Positions 50,240 to 59,247 of a stretch of 64,000 nucleotides of DNA are shown piece by piece. Both the position numbers and the translations under genes were made by a program. Each line of letters starts with the position of its first letter. The first letter of the stretch is position 1. Below the pieces are notes generated by a model, which was not told where the DNA came from, did not search any database, and worked only from the letters and a program-made list of their open reading frames with translations. Location of the stretch: the NCBI GenBank assembly GCA_938008165.1, contig CALLLP010000008.1:62001-126000 (forward strand), given 5' to 3'. The stretch comes from an uncultured Neomegalonema sp. (lineage in GTDB: Bacteria > Pseudomonadota > Alphaproteobacteria > Rhodobacterales > Rhodobacteraceae).

Positions 50240-51256
50240 TCAACCGCGCCTGCGCCGGGATCGGCGCTCACGCGTGGGGGTCGGGGCGTCGCCGGTTCCA
50301 TCATCCTGTGACGAGAAATCGCCCAGAGCATTGCGAATTGTCTCAAGGGAGGGGCGCTCGCCGGGCGTATGGTTCTCCAGCGCCGCGCGCATCGCTTTCA
50401 AATGCGGGTTCCGGGTTCCACAGCATCCACCGATCAGCCGTGCCCCGGAATCGCGGGCAAGCGTGGCGTATTCGGCCATCGTCTCAGGGGTGCCATCATA
50501 TTCGATGGCCCCGTCCACATATTTCGGAATGCCCGCATTCGCCTTGGCGATCACGATGGCATCGGGGGCCGCTTCGGTCAGGCCCAGAACCGTGCGCAGC
50601 AGATCGGATGCGCCCGTGCCGCAATTGGCCCCAAAGGCCAGCGGCTTCGCGGCGAAAGTATCCTGCATGGCGGCATAGGCCGAGGACGTCACGCCCATCA
50701 TCGTGCGTCCGGCACTGTCAAAACTGAGCGTCGCGCAGAGGGTGGCGCCGATATTGGCGGCGGCTTCGGCGATGGCCGCCATTTCTTCTTGCGAGGAAAT
50801 CGTCTCGGCCCAGAGGACATCCGCCCCGCCCTCGATCAATGCGCGGCCCTGTTCCTCGAAGGCGGCAACGGCATCGGCATGGGTCAGAGGGCCGACCGGC
50901 ACCAGCAGCTCGCCCGTCGGGCCGATCGACCCGGCCACGATGATCTCGCGATCCGCTGCATCGGCCACCTCGCGCGCGATCTCGGCGGCGCGCTTGTTGA
51001 TCTCATGAACCCGGCCCTGCGCGTCGTGCAGCTTCAGACGATACGAGGTGCCCCCGAAACTATTGGTCAGGATCACATCCGACCCGCTATCGATAAACCC
51101 CTGATGCAGCGCGCGAATACGGTCCGGAAAGTCGAAATTCCACAATTCCGGCGCATTCCCCGCCTCCAGCCCCATGGCGAAAAGATTGGTGCCGGTCGCG
51201 CCGTCGAGCAGCAACCAGTCACGGGTTTCCAGCAGACGTGTCAGGCGATCGGTCAC
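50240..51256 (-). CDS. Homocysteine S-methyltransferase family protein (betaine-homocysteine methyltransferase-like)
   Basis: LLDGATGTNLFAMGLEAGNAPELWNFDFPDRIRALHQGFIDSGSDVILTNSFGGTSYRLKLH; FGANCGTGASDLLRT; LIGGCCGTRNPHLKAM (zinc Cys ligands). Confidence 0.93.
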   Translation of the reverse strand: MTDRLTRLLETRDWLLLDGATGTNLFAMGLEAGNAPELWNFDFPDRIRALHQGFIDSGSDVILTNSFGGTSYRLKLHDAQGRVHEINKRAAEIAREVADAADREIIVAGSIGPTGELLVPVGPLTHADAVAAFEEQGRALIEGGADVLWAETISSQEEMAAIAEAAANIGATLCATLSFDSAGRTMMGVTSSAYAAMQDTFAAKPLAFGANCGTGASDLLRTVLGLTEAAPDAIVIAKANAGIPKYVDGAIEYDGTPETMAEYATLARDSGARLIGGCCGTRNPHLKAMRAALENHTPGERPSLETIRNALGDFSSQDDGTGDAPTPTRERRSRRRRG

Positions 51257-51299
51257 GGGTTCCTCCGGAGGGTAATGACGATATAAGAAAATCTTTATT

Positions 51300-51539
51300 T
51301 CATTCTGACGTGTTACGCAACCGTACCTGAAGATCCTCCAGAATATGAAGGCGTATGGCCGCGGAGAGATTCATGTCGCTTTGCCCCGCGCGCAGGCGCG
51401 CCGCATCGATCCGTTCAGCCAAAGCATTGACGGAAATCCCTTCCCGCTCTGCGCATTCCTGAAATGCCCGCCAGAATGCGGGTTCGAGGGAAACGCTGGT
51501 CCGATGACCGGCGAGGGTAAGGGAATGCTTTCGGGTCAT
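51300..51539 (-). CDS. Ribbon-helix-helix domain protein
   Basis: MTRKHSLTLAGHRTSVSLEPAFWRAFQECAEREGISVNALAERIDAARLRAGQSDMNLSAAIRLHILEDLQ. Confidence 0.82.
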   Translation of the reverse strand: MTRKHSLTLAGHRTSVSLEPAFWRAFQECAEREGISVNALAERIDAARLRAGQSDMNLSAAIRLHILEDLQVRLRNTSE

Positions 51540-51636
51540 GCCTTGCATTGCGCCGGGGTAGGCGAGGCGGACGGCGCGGTCAATTTCCGATCCAGCTGCA
51601 TGGCCGTTTTCCCGATCCGGACGCCCTGCTCCCGTG

Positions 51637-52635
51637 TCAGGATCGCAGCATCCGCGCAACCTCAAGCGCGTAATAGGTCAGGATGCCATCGCATCCGGCC
51701 CGCCGAAAGGCGACGAGACTTTCCACGATGGCCTTTTCCCGATCAATCCAGCCATTGGCCGCCGCTGCCTCGATCATCGCGTATTCGCCACTGACCTGAT
51801 AGGCATAGGTCGGCACATGGAAGGTCTGCTTGATCCGCTGGCAAATATCCAGATAGGCCAGCCCCGGCTTGACCATCACCATATCTGCCCCTTCGGCGAG
51901 ATCGAGGGCCACTTCGCGCAGGGCTTCTTCGGTATTGCCCGCATCCATCTGATAGGTCTTCTTGTCGCCCTTGAGAGTGGCATCCGCGCCCACTGCCTCG
52001 CGGAACGGGCCATAGAATGACGAGGCGTATTTCGCCGCATAGGATAGCAGCATCACATCCTGATGCCCCGCCGCCTCCAGCGCATCGCGAATCGCCCCGA
52101 TTCGCCCATCCATCATGTCGGATGGTCCGATCACATTGGCCCCGGCCTCGGCCTGTACCAGCGCCTGTTTGACCAATGCCTCGACGCTCTCATCATTGAC
52201 GATGCGCCCGTCGCGAACGATCCCGTCATGCCCGGTCGCGCTGTAAGGATCGAGCGCCACATCCTCCATCACCCCGATTTCAGGGACAGCGGCCCGGATC
52301 GCGCGGGTCGCCCGACAAACGAGATTATCGGGGTTCCACGCCTCGGCACATTCCTCGGTCCTCAGCGAACGGTCGATATTGGGAAACAGCGCGATACAGG
52401 GAACCCCCAGATCCGCCGCCTCGCGCGCCCGCTCGACCGCAATATCGATGCTCAGGCGCTCGACACCGGGCATTGAGGCGATCGGCTCGACCCGTCCTTC
52501 GCCCTCAACGACGAAGATGGGCCAGATCAGGTCACCCGCATGCAACATCGTCTCGCGCACCAGATCGCGCGCCCATGGCGCCTGACGGGTGCGGCGCATT
52601 CGTGTGCGCGGAAAATGCTGCGATCCGTGTACCAT
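51637..52635 (-). CDS. hemB: Porphobilinogen synthase (delta-aminolevulinic acid dehydratase)
   Basis: RMRRTRQAPWARDLVRETMLHAGDLIWPIFVVEG...GANVIGPSDMMDGRIGAIRDALEAAGHQDVMLLSYAAKYASSFYGPFREAV. Confidence 0.97.
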   Translation of the reverse strand: MVHGSQHFPRTRMRRTRQAPWARDLVRETMLHAGDLIWPIFVVEGEGRVEPIASMPGVERLSIDIAVERAREAADLGVPCIALFPNIDRSLRTEECAEAWNPDNLVCRATRAIRAAVPEIGVMEDVALDPYSATGHDGIVRDGRIVNDESVEALVKQALVQAEAGANVIGPSDMMDGRIGAIRDALEAAGHQDVMLLSYAAKYASSFYGPFREAVGADATLKGDKKTYQMDAGNTEEALREVALDLAEGADMVMVKPGLAYLDICQRIKQTFHVPTYAYQVSGEYAMIEAAAANGWIDREKAIVESLVAFRRAGCDGILTYYALEVARMLRS

Positions 52636-52813
52636 GACGTCTATCCCCCCGGTTTTTAAGCGTCTATCGACCCCAGTTCCCTAAACTTGTCAACAATACG
52701 CTGTAGGGTGCCTTACGTCGTATTAACAGGTCTCCGCTACCATCCTGTTCCAGCGCGGGCACAATGTCTTGCATTCTTCTTGCATCGCGCGATCAGGATT
52801 CAGGGGATTCCTC

Positions 52814-53389
52814 ATGCGTAAAGTGCTTATCGTCGCGTTGTTGATGCTGCCATCGGCCTGCGCCTATCGCGCCGATCCGTCGGTTATTCAGCCGGTGCAG
52901 GGCATCCCCGGCGCGATGAACGCGCCTCTTGTGCTTGAGGTACAGCCCGTCCAGCCCGTCGTCGCGCCCGCCCCGCGCTTCGTGCCCAAAAGCCGGACGC
53001 GCAGCGCCAAGGGCACGACGGAGAAATGGGGTGCGCGGATCGATTACGACGACCGCATCGACCGGCCCGACCTGCTCGCCGGAGCGACCCGGAACCACGA
53101 AATCTCCCGCCCCATCTTCGCCACGCTGAAACGCAGCTTTGGCGAGGGCGATTTTCAGCCCTATATCGGGGTCGGAATAGGACAGGCATCCTCCCGCTTC
53201 GACGCCGTCGATCCGGGCGAGCAGGATGGATTGGCGGTCAAGGGTGTCGTTGGCGGCAATCTGACATTCACCGACGCCGTTGGCGGATACGTCCAGTACG
53301 ACTACGCCATCGCCTCCGAAAATCCAGCCCTTGCCGATAACGACAAATCCCACGGCATCAGCTTTGGCATCAACATCTCGCTGAACTAG
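52814..53389 (+). CDS. Outer-membrane beta-barrel-like lipoprotein
   Basis: MRKVLIVALLMLPSACAYRADPS; C-terminal QPYIGVGIGQASSRF...GVVGGNLTFTDAVGGYVQYDYAI...HGISFGINISLN. Confidence 0.65.
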   Translation: MRKVLIVALLMLPSACAYRADPSVIQPVQGIPGAMNAPLVLEVQPVQPVVAPAPRFVPKSRTRSAKGTTEKWGARIDYDDRIDRPDLLAGATRNHEISRPIFATLKRSFGEGDFQPYIGVGIGQASSRFDAVDPGEQDGLAVKGVVGGNLTFTDAVGGYVQYDYAIASENPALADNDKSHGISFGINISLN

Positions 53390-53455
53390 GCCGCACCAAA
53401 AAGTGTCAGGCAAGGCGCGCGTCTAGGCGCATTTCCTGAATTGCCCTTCGCTGTA

Positions 53456-53965
53456 TCAAGCCGCCCTGCGGCCAGTCAGCCACCGCCTGCCCATGCCTAT
53501 CGCGGCCAGCACCATGCGCATCATGCCGCCACCCAGCAGAAAGCCAAAGGCGGCGTAGACTGCCCCTTCGGGCGTGGTCGGCACGGCGGGCCGATATTCG
53601 GCAAGGGTCCCCGCGACCAATTCACGATCCCCGTATTGCATGAGCAAGGCGGGTCGCTCGAATGCCGTCGAATCGATCAGGGCCTGTCGATGGTCCGAAA
53701 TTCGATCAAACCGCACGAGCGTGCGCGTCATCGATGTTCCGCGCTTATGAATAAAAGGGTCGGCCGAGGCGCCGTATCGATCAAGCGCCAGATCGCGGGT
53801 CAGGCCCTCGCTCGCCACATCCGCGTCAAAATCCTCGACCACGCGCCTCAGCTCATCGACAGCACCACCGAGGCGTTGTCGATATTGCTGCATGAATTCA
53901 GGAATTTGCGAAGTGGCGACCGCTCCGCCCAGAGCCGCAGTCAAAACGAGGACGCGCACTATCAT
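53456..53965 (-). CDS. DUF2937 family protein
   Basis: ALGGAVATSQIPEFMQQYRQRLGGAVDELRRVVEDFDADVASEGLTRDLALDRY. Confidence 0.75.
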   Translation of the reverse strand: MIVRVLVLTAALGGAVATSQIPEFMQQYRQRLGGAVDELRRVVEDFDADVASEGLTRDLALDRYGASADPFIHKRGTSMTRTLVRFDRISDHRQALIDSTAFERPALLMQYGDRELVAGTLAEYRPAVPTTPEGAVYAAFGFLLGGGMMRMVLAAIGMGRRWLTGRRAA

Positions 53966-54050
53966 CGCCGGTCTCTCCCGTTGTTATCGGGATTCAATAT
54001 CGGGCACGCCCTGAGCGGTTTCAAGCCGCCCGCGATGACCCCTCCAGCGA

Positions 54051-54662
54051 TCAGGCCCGTTTGAGCGCCGCCATCCACAGCCCTCCACCGATCAGCAGCG
54101 TCCCACTGATACGCTCCACGATCCTCACCCGGCCCTTGGTCAACAGCCGTCCGGCGCGCCCCGCCAATAACGCATAGCCCAGATCGCAGGCCGTCGCGAT
54201 GACCATGAAGGTTCCGCCCAGCGCCAGCGTTTGCCAGAATGCACTGCCCGTCGGATCGATGAAATTCGGCACGATGGCGCCCAAAAGCAGCAAGACCTTA
54301 GGGTTAGACCAGATGACCAGAACGCCTTGCCAGAAATATCCGCCCTTTGGCGGGGCTGCGCCGCCCGATCCGATCTCGCCGCCCGAACGCCACAGCTTGA
54401 TCCCCAGCCATACGAGATAGGCGGCCCCCAGCATCTTCACGATAAAGAACCATTCGGCCATCAAGGCCACGACCGTCTCAAGCCCCGCCGCAACGATCAG
54501 GACCATCGGCGCCAGCCCCGCCTGCGTCCCCGCGATATTCAGAAGGCCCGCCCGCGTACCGGCGCGCAGGCTGTTGGCGACGATCACGGTCACGGTCGGG
54601 CCGGGAACCACGGCAATCAGGAAGGATGTAGCGGCAAATGCCAGCAAGGTCGCGAGGGTCAT
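54051..54662 (-). CDS. LysE family translocator
   Basis: AVVPGPTVTVIVANSLRAGTRAGLLNIAGTQAGL...LGAAYLVWLGIKLWRSG. Confidence 0.9.
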   Translation of the reverse strand: MTLATLLAFAATSFLIAVVPGPTVTVIVANSLRAGTRAGLLNIAGTQAGLAPMVLIVAAGLETVVALMAEWFFIVKMLGAAYLVWLGIKLWRSGGEIGSGGAAPPKGGYFWQGVLVIWSNPKVLLLLGAIVPNFIDPTGSAFWQTLALGGTFMVIATACDLGYALLAGRAGRLLTKGRVRIVERISGTLLIGGGLWMAALKRA

Positions 54663-54896
54663 AGCGCATCATCCTTCTTGTGGCCTTCGCAGATGCAATA
54701 TCACGCCCGGCCACGGATAGAACAGGCCGGAATTCTGCCGGTAACAATCCCGTGTTGCAAAAACAAAAAATCCAAACTACCCTGAGGCGAGTAGTGTTTT
54801 AGTTTAGTTTCAGTTAGTTACTTGCAACATACGCCTGCACTGGAAAAATCGCGACCGTCGCCCAGCATCGGGATTACCGATCCCTTTGCAGGCACG

Positions 54897-55706
54897 ATGA
54901 CCTTGCCTCTCATCGCGTGTCAGCGACTTGAAATCAACGCCCCGGCCATTGTCCGGCGAGGTGGCGTCACACCACTGACAACGCCGCGCGGCACCGTATG
55001 GGTCAAGACGGTCGAACCACCCCGCCGGACGATGAACAGCATGATCCTGCCGACCATCGGCATGATTGCCCCATGGCCCATCCTGCGGCGCAGCAAGACG
55101 GGCAAAGGCGGCGATACATTGCGGCGACAAACGGAACGGATCATCGACCTGAAGCGCCTCGGGATGCCCGTTGCCGAAATCATCTATACAGACCGGGATT
55201 TCCTGATTACCGCCGATAGCGGTCACACGGTCGAGCGGGCGATCCGATATCCGGATATTCGCTATCAAAGCAGGTTCAGCGACGAAACCTTACGCTCCAT
55301 CCTGCTCCAGATGACCCGAACCCTTGCGGAGCTTCACCGCCATAACACGGCCCATGGACGCCCCAAAATGCGGGATTTCGCATGGCGGGACGGGCATGTC
55401 ACCATCCTCGATCTGGAAGAGCGGCCTTGGGAGGTGATGCCCATGGCCGATGCTCAGGCCCGCGATGCCTTTCTCTGGTTACACGATCTGTGCAGCGCCC
55501 CGTTCTCACGGCGCATCGCGCCGCAGGCTGCGGCCATTCTATGCCAGACGATGATGCCGGAAACGCGCGACAGCCTGCGGCGGTTCCTTCGATTGCTGGA
55601 CGTCGCGGCACCCCCCGCACGCCTGCTGCTGCGCCTCATGCCGGGCAACCGCGAATTGACGGCGGGGATCGCTGCACAAGATGTTTTGAAACGCGCAGTA
55701 CGGTAA
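54897..55706 (+). CDS. Atypical kinase-like protein (WaaP/Kdo kinase-like)
   Basis: HRHNTAHGRPKMRDFAWRDGHVTILDLEERPW resembles catalytic loop plus metal-binding motif of WaaP/RIO-type kinases; upstream TTG start at 54822 also possible. Confidence 0.6.
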   Translation: MTLPLIACQRLEINAPAIVRRGGVTPLTTPRGTVWVKTVEPPRRTMNSMILPTIGMIAPWPILRRSKTGKGGDTLRRQTERIIDLKRLGMPVAEIIYTDRDFLITADSGHTVERAIRYPDIRYQSRFSDETLRSILLQMTRTLAELHRHNTAHGRPKMRDFAWRDGHVTILDLEERPWEVMPMADAQARDAFLWLHDLCSAPFSRRIAPQAAAILCQTMMPETRDSLRRFLRLLDVAAPPARLLLRLMPGNRELTAGIAAQDVLKRAVR

Positions 55707-55712
55707 AGCCGC

Positions 55713-57332
55713 TTACCCTGCGCGCCAATCCTTGCCCGGCACCGCAGCGAGCAGGGCACGGGTGTATTCGTGCCTTGGATCGCGGAAGATTTCCGCCGTC
55801 GGGCCGGTCTCGACCACCTCGCCATAGCGCATGACCGCAAGCCGGTCGCAAACCTGCGCCGCAACCCGCAAATCATGGGTGATGAAGATCATCGACAGGG
55901 TCATTCGTTCACGGATTTCATCGAGCAGCCGCAGAATCTGCGCCTGAATCGATACATCGAGCGCGGAGACCGGCTCATCGGCGACCAGCACATCCGGGCC
56001 GAGAACCAATGCGCGGGCGATGCCGATGCGCTGGCGCTGACCACCCGAAAATTCATGCGGATAGCGGTCATAGGCCCGCTCGTCGAGACCGACGACCTTC
56101 AGCAATTCGCGGGTTTTCGCCTCCGCTTCCTCGCGGGGCACGCCTTGAATAATCGGGCCTTGCGAGATAATCGCGCCAACCTTCGTGCGCGGATTGAGCG
56201 AGGCGAAAGGGTCTTGAAACACCATCTGGATTCGCGCCCGGTGGGGGCGCATAGCGGCGCGGCCCAAGGGGCGCAAATCGGTATCGCCGAGCAGGATCTT
56301 GCCCTCCTCCGCCTCGATCAACCGCACGATACAGCGCGCTACCGTCGACTTGCCCGATCCACTTTCGCCGACAATGCCCAAGGTTTCCCCATGGCGCAGC
56401 TCCAGCGTCACATCCTTCGCGGCGTGAACGATCCGCTCCTCGCCGCCAAACCCCAGAAACCCGCCGCCACTGCGAAAAGTCTTCGTGAGGTTCTTCACCT
56501 CCAGTACCGGCTTTGCCGCCTGAACGCGCGGGGGCCGGGGGGTCAGGCTTGGGACGGCTTCGATCAGACGTTGGGTATAGGGGTGCTGTGGATTGTTGAG
56601 CACCTCCGCCGCCGTACCCGCCTCGACCATCTGACCGCCCTGCATCACGGCCACACGATCGGCGATATCGGCAACGACCCCGAAATCATGGGTGATGAAC
56701 AGGACGCCCGTATCGTGCTTTTCCTGCATCTCCTTGATCAGTTTGAGAATCTGCGCCTGTGTCGTCACATCGAGCGCCGTGGTCGGCTCATCCGCAATCA
56801 GGATTTTCGGGTCGAGCGCAAGGGCCATCGCGATCATCGCGCGCTGCCGCTGCCCCCCCGACAACTCATGCGGATAAGCGCGCATCGACGCCGCCGGATC
56901 GGGCAAATGCACGTCATCAAGCAAGCCGATGGCCCGTTCGCGGCGCTCCCGTCGGCTCATCTTTTCGTGGAAGCGGAACACCTCGTCGATCTGATCGCCG
57001 ATGGTCATGACGGGGTTCAGGGCCGTCATCGGCTCCTGAAAGATCATCGAAATATCGCTGCCCCGTATCTGACGCAGCCGCGCGTCGGGGATGGTGACAA
57101 GGTCTTCCTCGCCAAAGCGGATCGACCCTTTCGCCACATGAACATGCGGTTTGGGCAACAGGCCCATCACGGCGCGGGACATCAGCGATTTGCCCGATCC
57201 ACTCTCGCCAACGATACACAGAATTTCGTTCGGCGCGAGATCGGCATTGACCGCCTCGACCGCATAGGGCCGCTCGGACCCCGCCGGAAGCGCCACGTGA
57301 AGATCGCGGATTTCGAGAAGAGGGGCGCTCAT
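55713..57332 (-). CDS. Dipeptide/oligopeptide ABC transporter, fused tandem ATP-binding protein (DppD-DppF / YejF-like)
   Basis: Two Walker A (GESGSGKSLMSRAVMG; GESGSGKSTVARCIV) and two signature motifs (ELSGGQRQRAMIAMA; EFSGGQRQRIGIARA). Confidence 0.95.
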   Translation of the reverse strand: MSAPLLEIRDLHVALPAGSERPYAVEAVNADLAPNEILCIVGESGSGKSLMSRAVMGLLPKPHVHVAKGSIRFGEEDLVTIPDARLRQIRGSDISMIFQEPMTALNPVMTIGDQIDEVFRFHEKMSRRERRERAIGLLDDVHLPDPAASMRAYPHELSGGQRQRAMIAMALALDPKILIADEPTTALDVTTQAQILKLIKEMQEKHDTGVLFITHDFGVVADIADRVAVMQGGQMVEAGTAAEVLNNPQHPYTQRLIEAVPSLTPRPPRVQAAKPVLEVKNLTKTFRSGGGFLGFGGEERIVHAAKDVTLELRHGETLGIVGESGSGKSTVARCIVRLIEAEEGKILLGDTDLRPLGRAAMRPHRARIQMVFQDPFASLNPRTKVGAIISQGPIIQGVPREEAEAKTRELLKVVGLDERAYDRYPHEFSGGQRQRIGIARALVLGPDVLVADEPVSALDVSIQAQILRLLDEIRERMTLSMIFITHDLRVAAQVCDRLAVMRYGEVVETGPTAEIFRDPRHEYTRALLAAVPGKDWRAG

Positions 57333-58162
57333 GTGCGTTCCCGCAGACGCGGGTTCAGGGCATCGTTCAGGCCCTCACCGACAAGATTGATGGCCAGCAC
57401 GGTAATCAGGATCGCAATACCGGGAAAGGTGCAGACCCACCATGCCGAGCGCAACAGCGTGCGCCCTGCCCCGATCTGAAAGCCCCAGGACATGATATTC
57501 GGATCACCAAGGCCAAGAAAGGCAAGCCCGCTTTCAATCAGGATAGCGGTCGCGACCATCAGCGAGCCAATGACGATGATCGGCGACAGGCAGTTAGGCA
57601 GGATTTCGCGCAGGATAATCCGCGCATCACTCATGCCTAAAGTATGACATGCCTGCACAAATTCCCGGCCCCGCAGGCTGAGAAATTCGCCCCGAACCAG
57701 CCGCGCCACGGCGGGCCAGCTGACCACCGCAATGGCGATGACGATGCTCTCGATCGAGGGCTTCATGATCGCAACCAGCAGGATCGCGAAGACGAAGGAC
57801 GGGATCGTCTGGAACATCTCGGTCACACGCATCAGGATATCGTCGATCAAGCCGCCGTAATACCCGGCCAATCCGCCCATCAACGTCCCCAGACCCACCG
57901 CCACGAGGGTGGCCATCAGCCCGATCAACAGGGACGTTTTCGCCCCATGCGCGATGCCCGCCGCCACATCGCGGCCCAGACTGTCACTGCCCAGCAAAAA
58001 GCCGTTCTCCCCCGGCGGCGACATGCTGCGCCCCGCGAGACGGAAGGGATCGTCCGGAAAGATCAAATGCGCCGTAGCGGCCATCAGGATCACCAGACCA
58101 AGGATCACGAGGCCCAGAACGGCCGAGCGATTGCGTCTGAAAAGACGCCAGAACTGGACCAT
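57329..58162 (-). CDS. Peptide ABC transporter permease (DppC-like)
   Basis: SPPGENGFLLGSDSLGRDVAAGIAHGAKTSLLIGLMATLVAVGLGTLMGGLAGYYGG. Confidence 0.93.
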   Translation of the reverse strand: MVQFWRLFRRNRSAVLGLVILGLVILMAATAHLIFPDDPFRLAGRSMSPPGENGFLLGSDSLGRDVAAGIAHGAKTSLLIGLMATLVAVGLGTLMGGLAGYYGGLIDDILMRVTEMFQTIPSFVFAILLVAIMKPSIESIVIAIAVVSWPAVARLVRGEFLSLRGREFVQACHTLGMSDARIILREILPNCLSPIIVIGSLMVATAILIESGLAFLGLGDPNIMSWGFQIGAGRTLLRSAWWVCTFPGIAILITVLAINLVGEGLNDALNPRLRERT

Positions 58163-58165
58163 GGA

Positions 58166-59158
58166 TCAACTCACCTCGATGCGGGGGTCGAGCGACGAAT
58201 AGATGATGTCGACCACCAGATTGACCGCGACCACCAAGAGCGCGGAAAGAAGAAAAATGCCAAGAAGCAGGTTCAGGTCACGGGCGAACAGCGCCTCGAA
58301 GGCCAGCATCCCAAGGCCCGGCCATGCAAAGACCGATTCCACGATCACCGACCCCCCGATCAGCGCGCCGACCTGCACCCCGGCCATCGTCACGACCGGC
58401 AGCAGAGCATTGCGCAGGACATGGACGAACATAATCCGGTTTTCCGTCAGGCCCTTGGCCCGCGCCGTGGTCACGTAATCCATGCCCGCCTGTTCCAGCA
58501 TCGAAGCGCGCATCAGCCGCGTATAAAGCGCAAGGTAAAACAGCGACAACGTAATCGTCGGCAAGACCAGATGATGCGCAACATCCTTGATATTCGCCCA
58601 GCTCCAAGTGTCGTTAAAGGCGGCGACGTTTTTCATGCCGCTGGTCGGGAACCAGCCCAGATTCAGCGCAAAGATGACGATAAACATCAATCCGACCCAG
58701 AATAGCGGGGTCGCATAGGTCACCAGCGCGAAGATCGAAATCAGCGTATCGCGCCATGTATTCAGCCCCGTCGCAGCGAGCAGGCCAAGCACGATGCCAA
58801 AGCCCACGGCCAGCAGGATGGTCGAGACCATCAACAGCAACGTTGGCCAGAACCGGTCCATCACCAATTCGAGCACCGGCATTTCATGGCGAAAGGAATA
58901 GCCCAGATCGAAGCTCAGAACATTCTTGAGATAGACAAATAGCTGAACCGGCAATGGCTGATCCAACCCGAATTTAGCGCGCAGTTCCGCCATGTATTCC
59001 GGCGTCGCCGAACCCGCTTCACCCGCCAGCACATCGACGGCGTCACCCTCGGCCATATGCAGCAAAAAGAAATTCACCACGACGATCATCAGCACGATGG
59101 GAATCGCCTGAAGCAGTCGTTTGAGAACGTAGCGCAGGCGCTTGGCGGTGCGGCTCAT
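58166..59158 (-). CDS. Peptide ABC transporter permease (DppB-like)
   Basis: LLQAIPIVLMIVVVNFFLLHMAEGDAVDVLAGEAG...GGSVIVESVFAWPGLGMLAFEALFARD. Confidence 0.93.
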   Translation of the reverse strand: MSRTAKRLRYVLKRLLQAIPIVLMIVVVNFFLLHMAEGDAVDVLAGEAGSATPEYMAELRAKFGLDQPLPVQLFVYLKNVLSFDLGYSFRHEMPVLELVMDRFWPTLLLMVSTILLAVGFGIVLGLLAATGLNTWRDTLISIFALVTYATPLFWVGLMFIVIFALNLGWFPTSGMKNVAAFNDTWSWANIKDVAHHLVLPTITLSLFYLALYTRLMRASMLEQAGMDYVTTARAKGLTENRIMFVHVLRNALLPVVTMAGVQVGALIGGSVIVESVFAWPGLGMLAFEALFARDLNLLLGIFLLSALLVVAVNLVVDIIYSSLDPRIEVS

Positions 59159-59191
59159 GGGCTATCCTGCTTTTAAAAAAGACAATGGAAT

Positions 59192-59228
59192 GCCCCCTGC
59201 CCCGCAACAGACAGGCGGGACAGGGGGC
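59192..59228 (-). terminator. Intercistronic stem-loop between the peptide SBP gene and dppB
   Basis: GCCCCCTGcCCCGC-aacagacag-GCGGGaCAGGGGGC, followed in the minus direction by a T-tract (TTTTTT). Confidence 0.75.
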
Positions 59229-59247
59229 GGGGGCTATGAGGGGTCGA

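Noticed and set aside
55770-57479. 569-aa plus-strand ORF opposite the dppDF fusion gene
   Set aside because: Antisense shadow of two ATPase domains.
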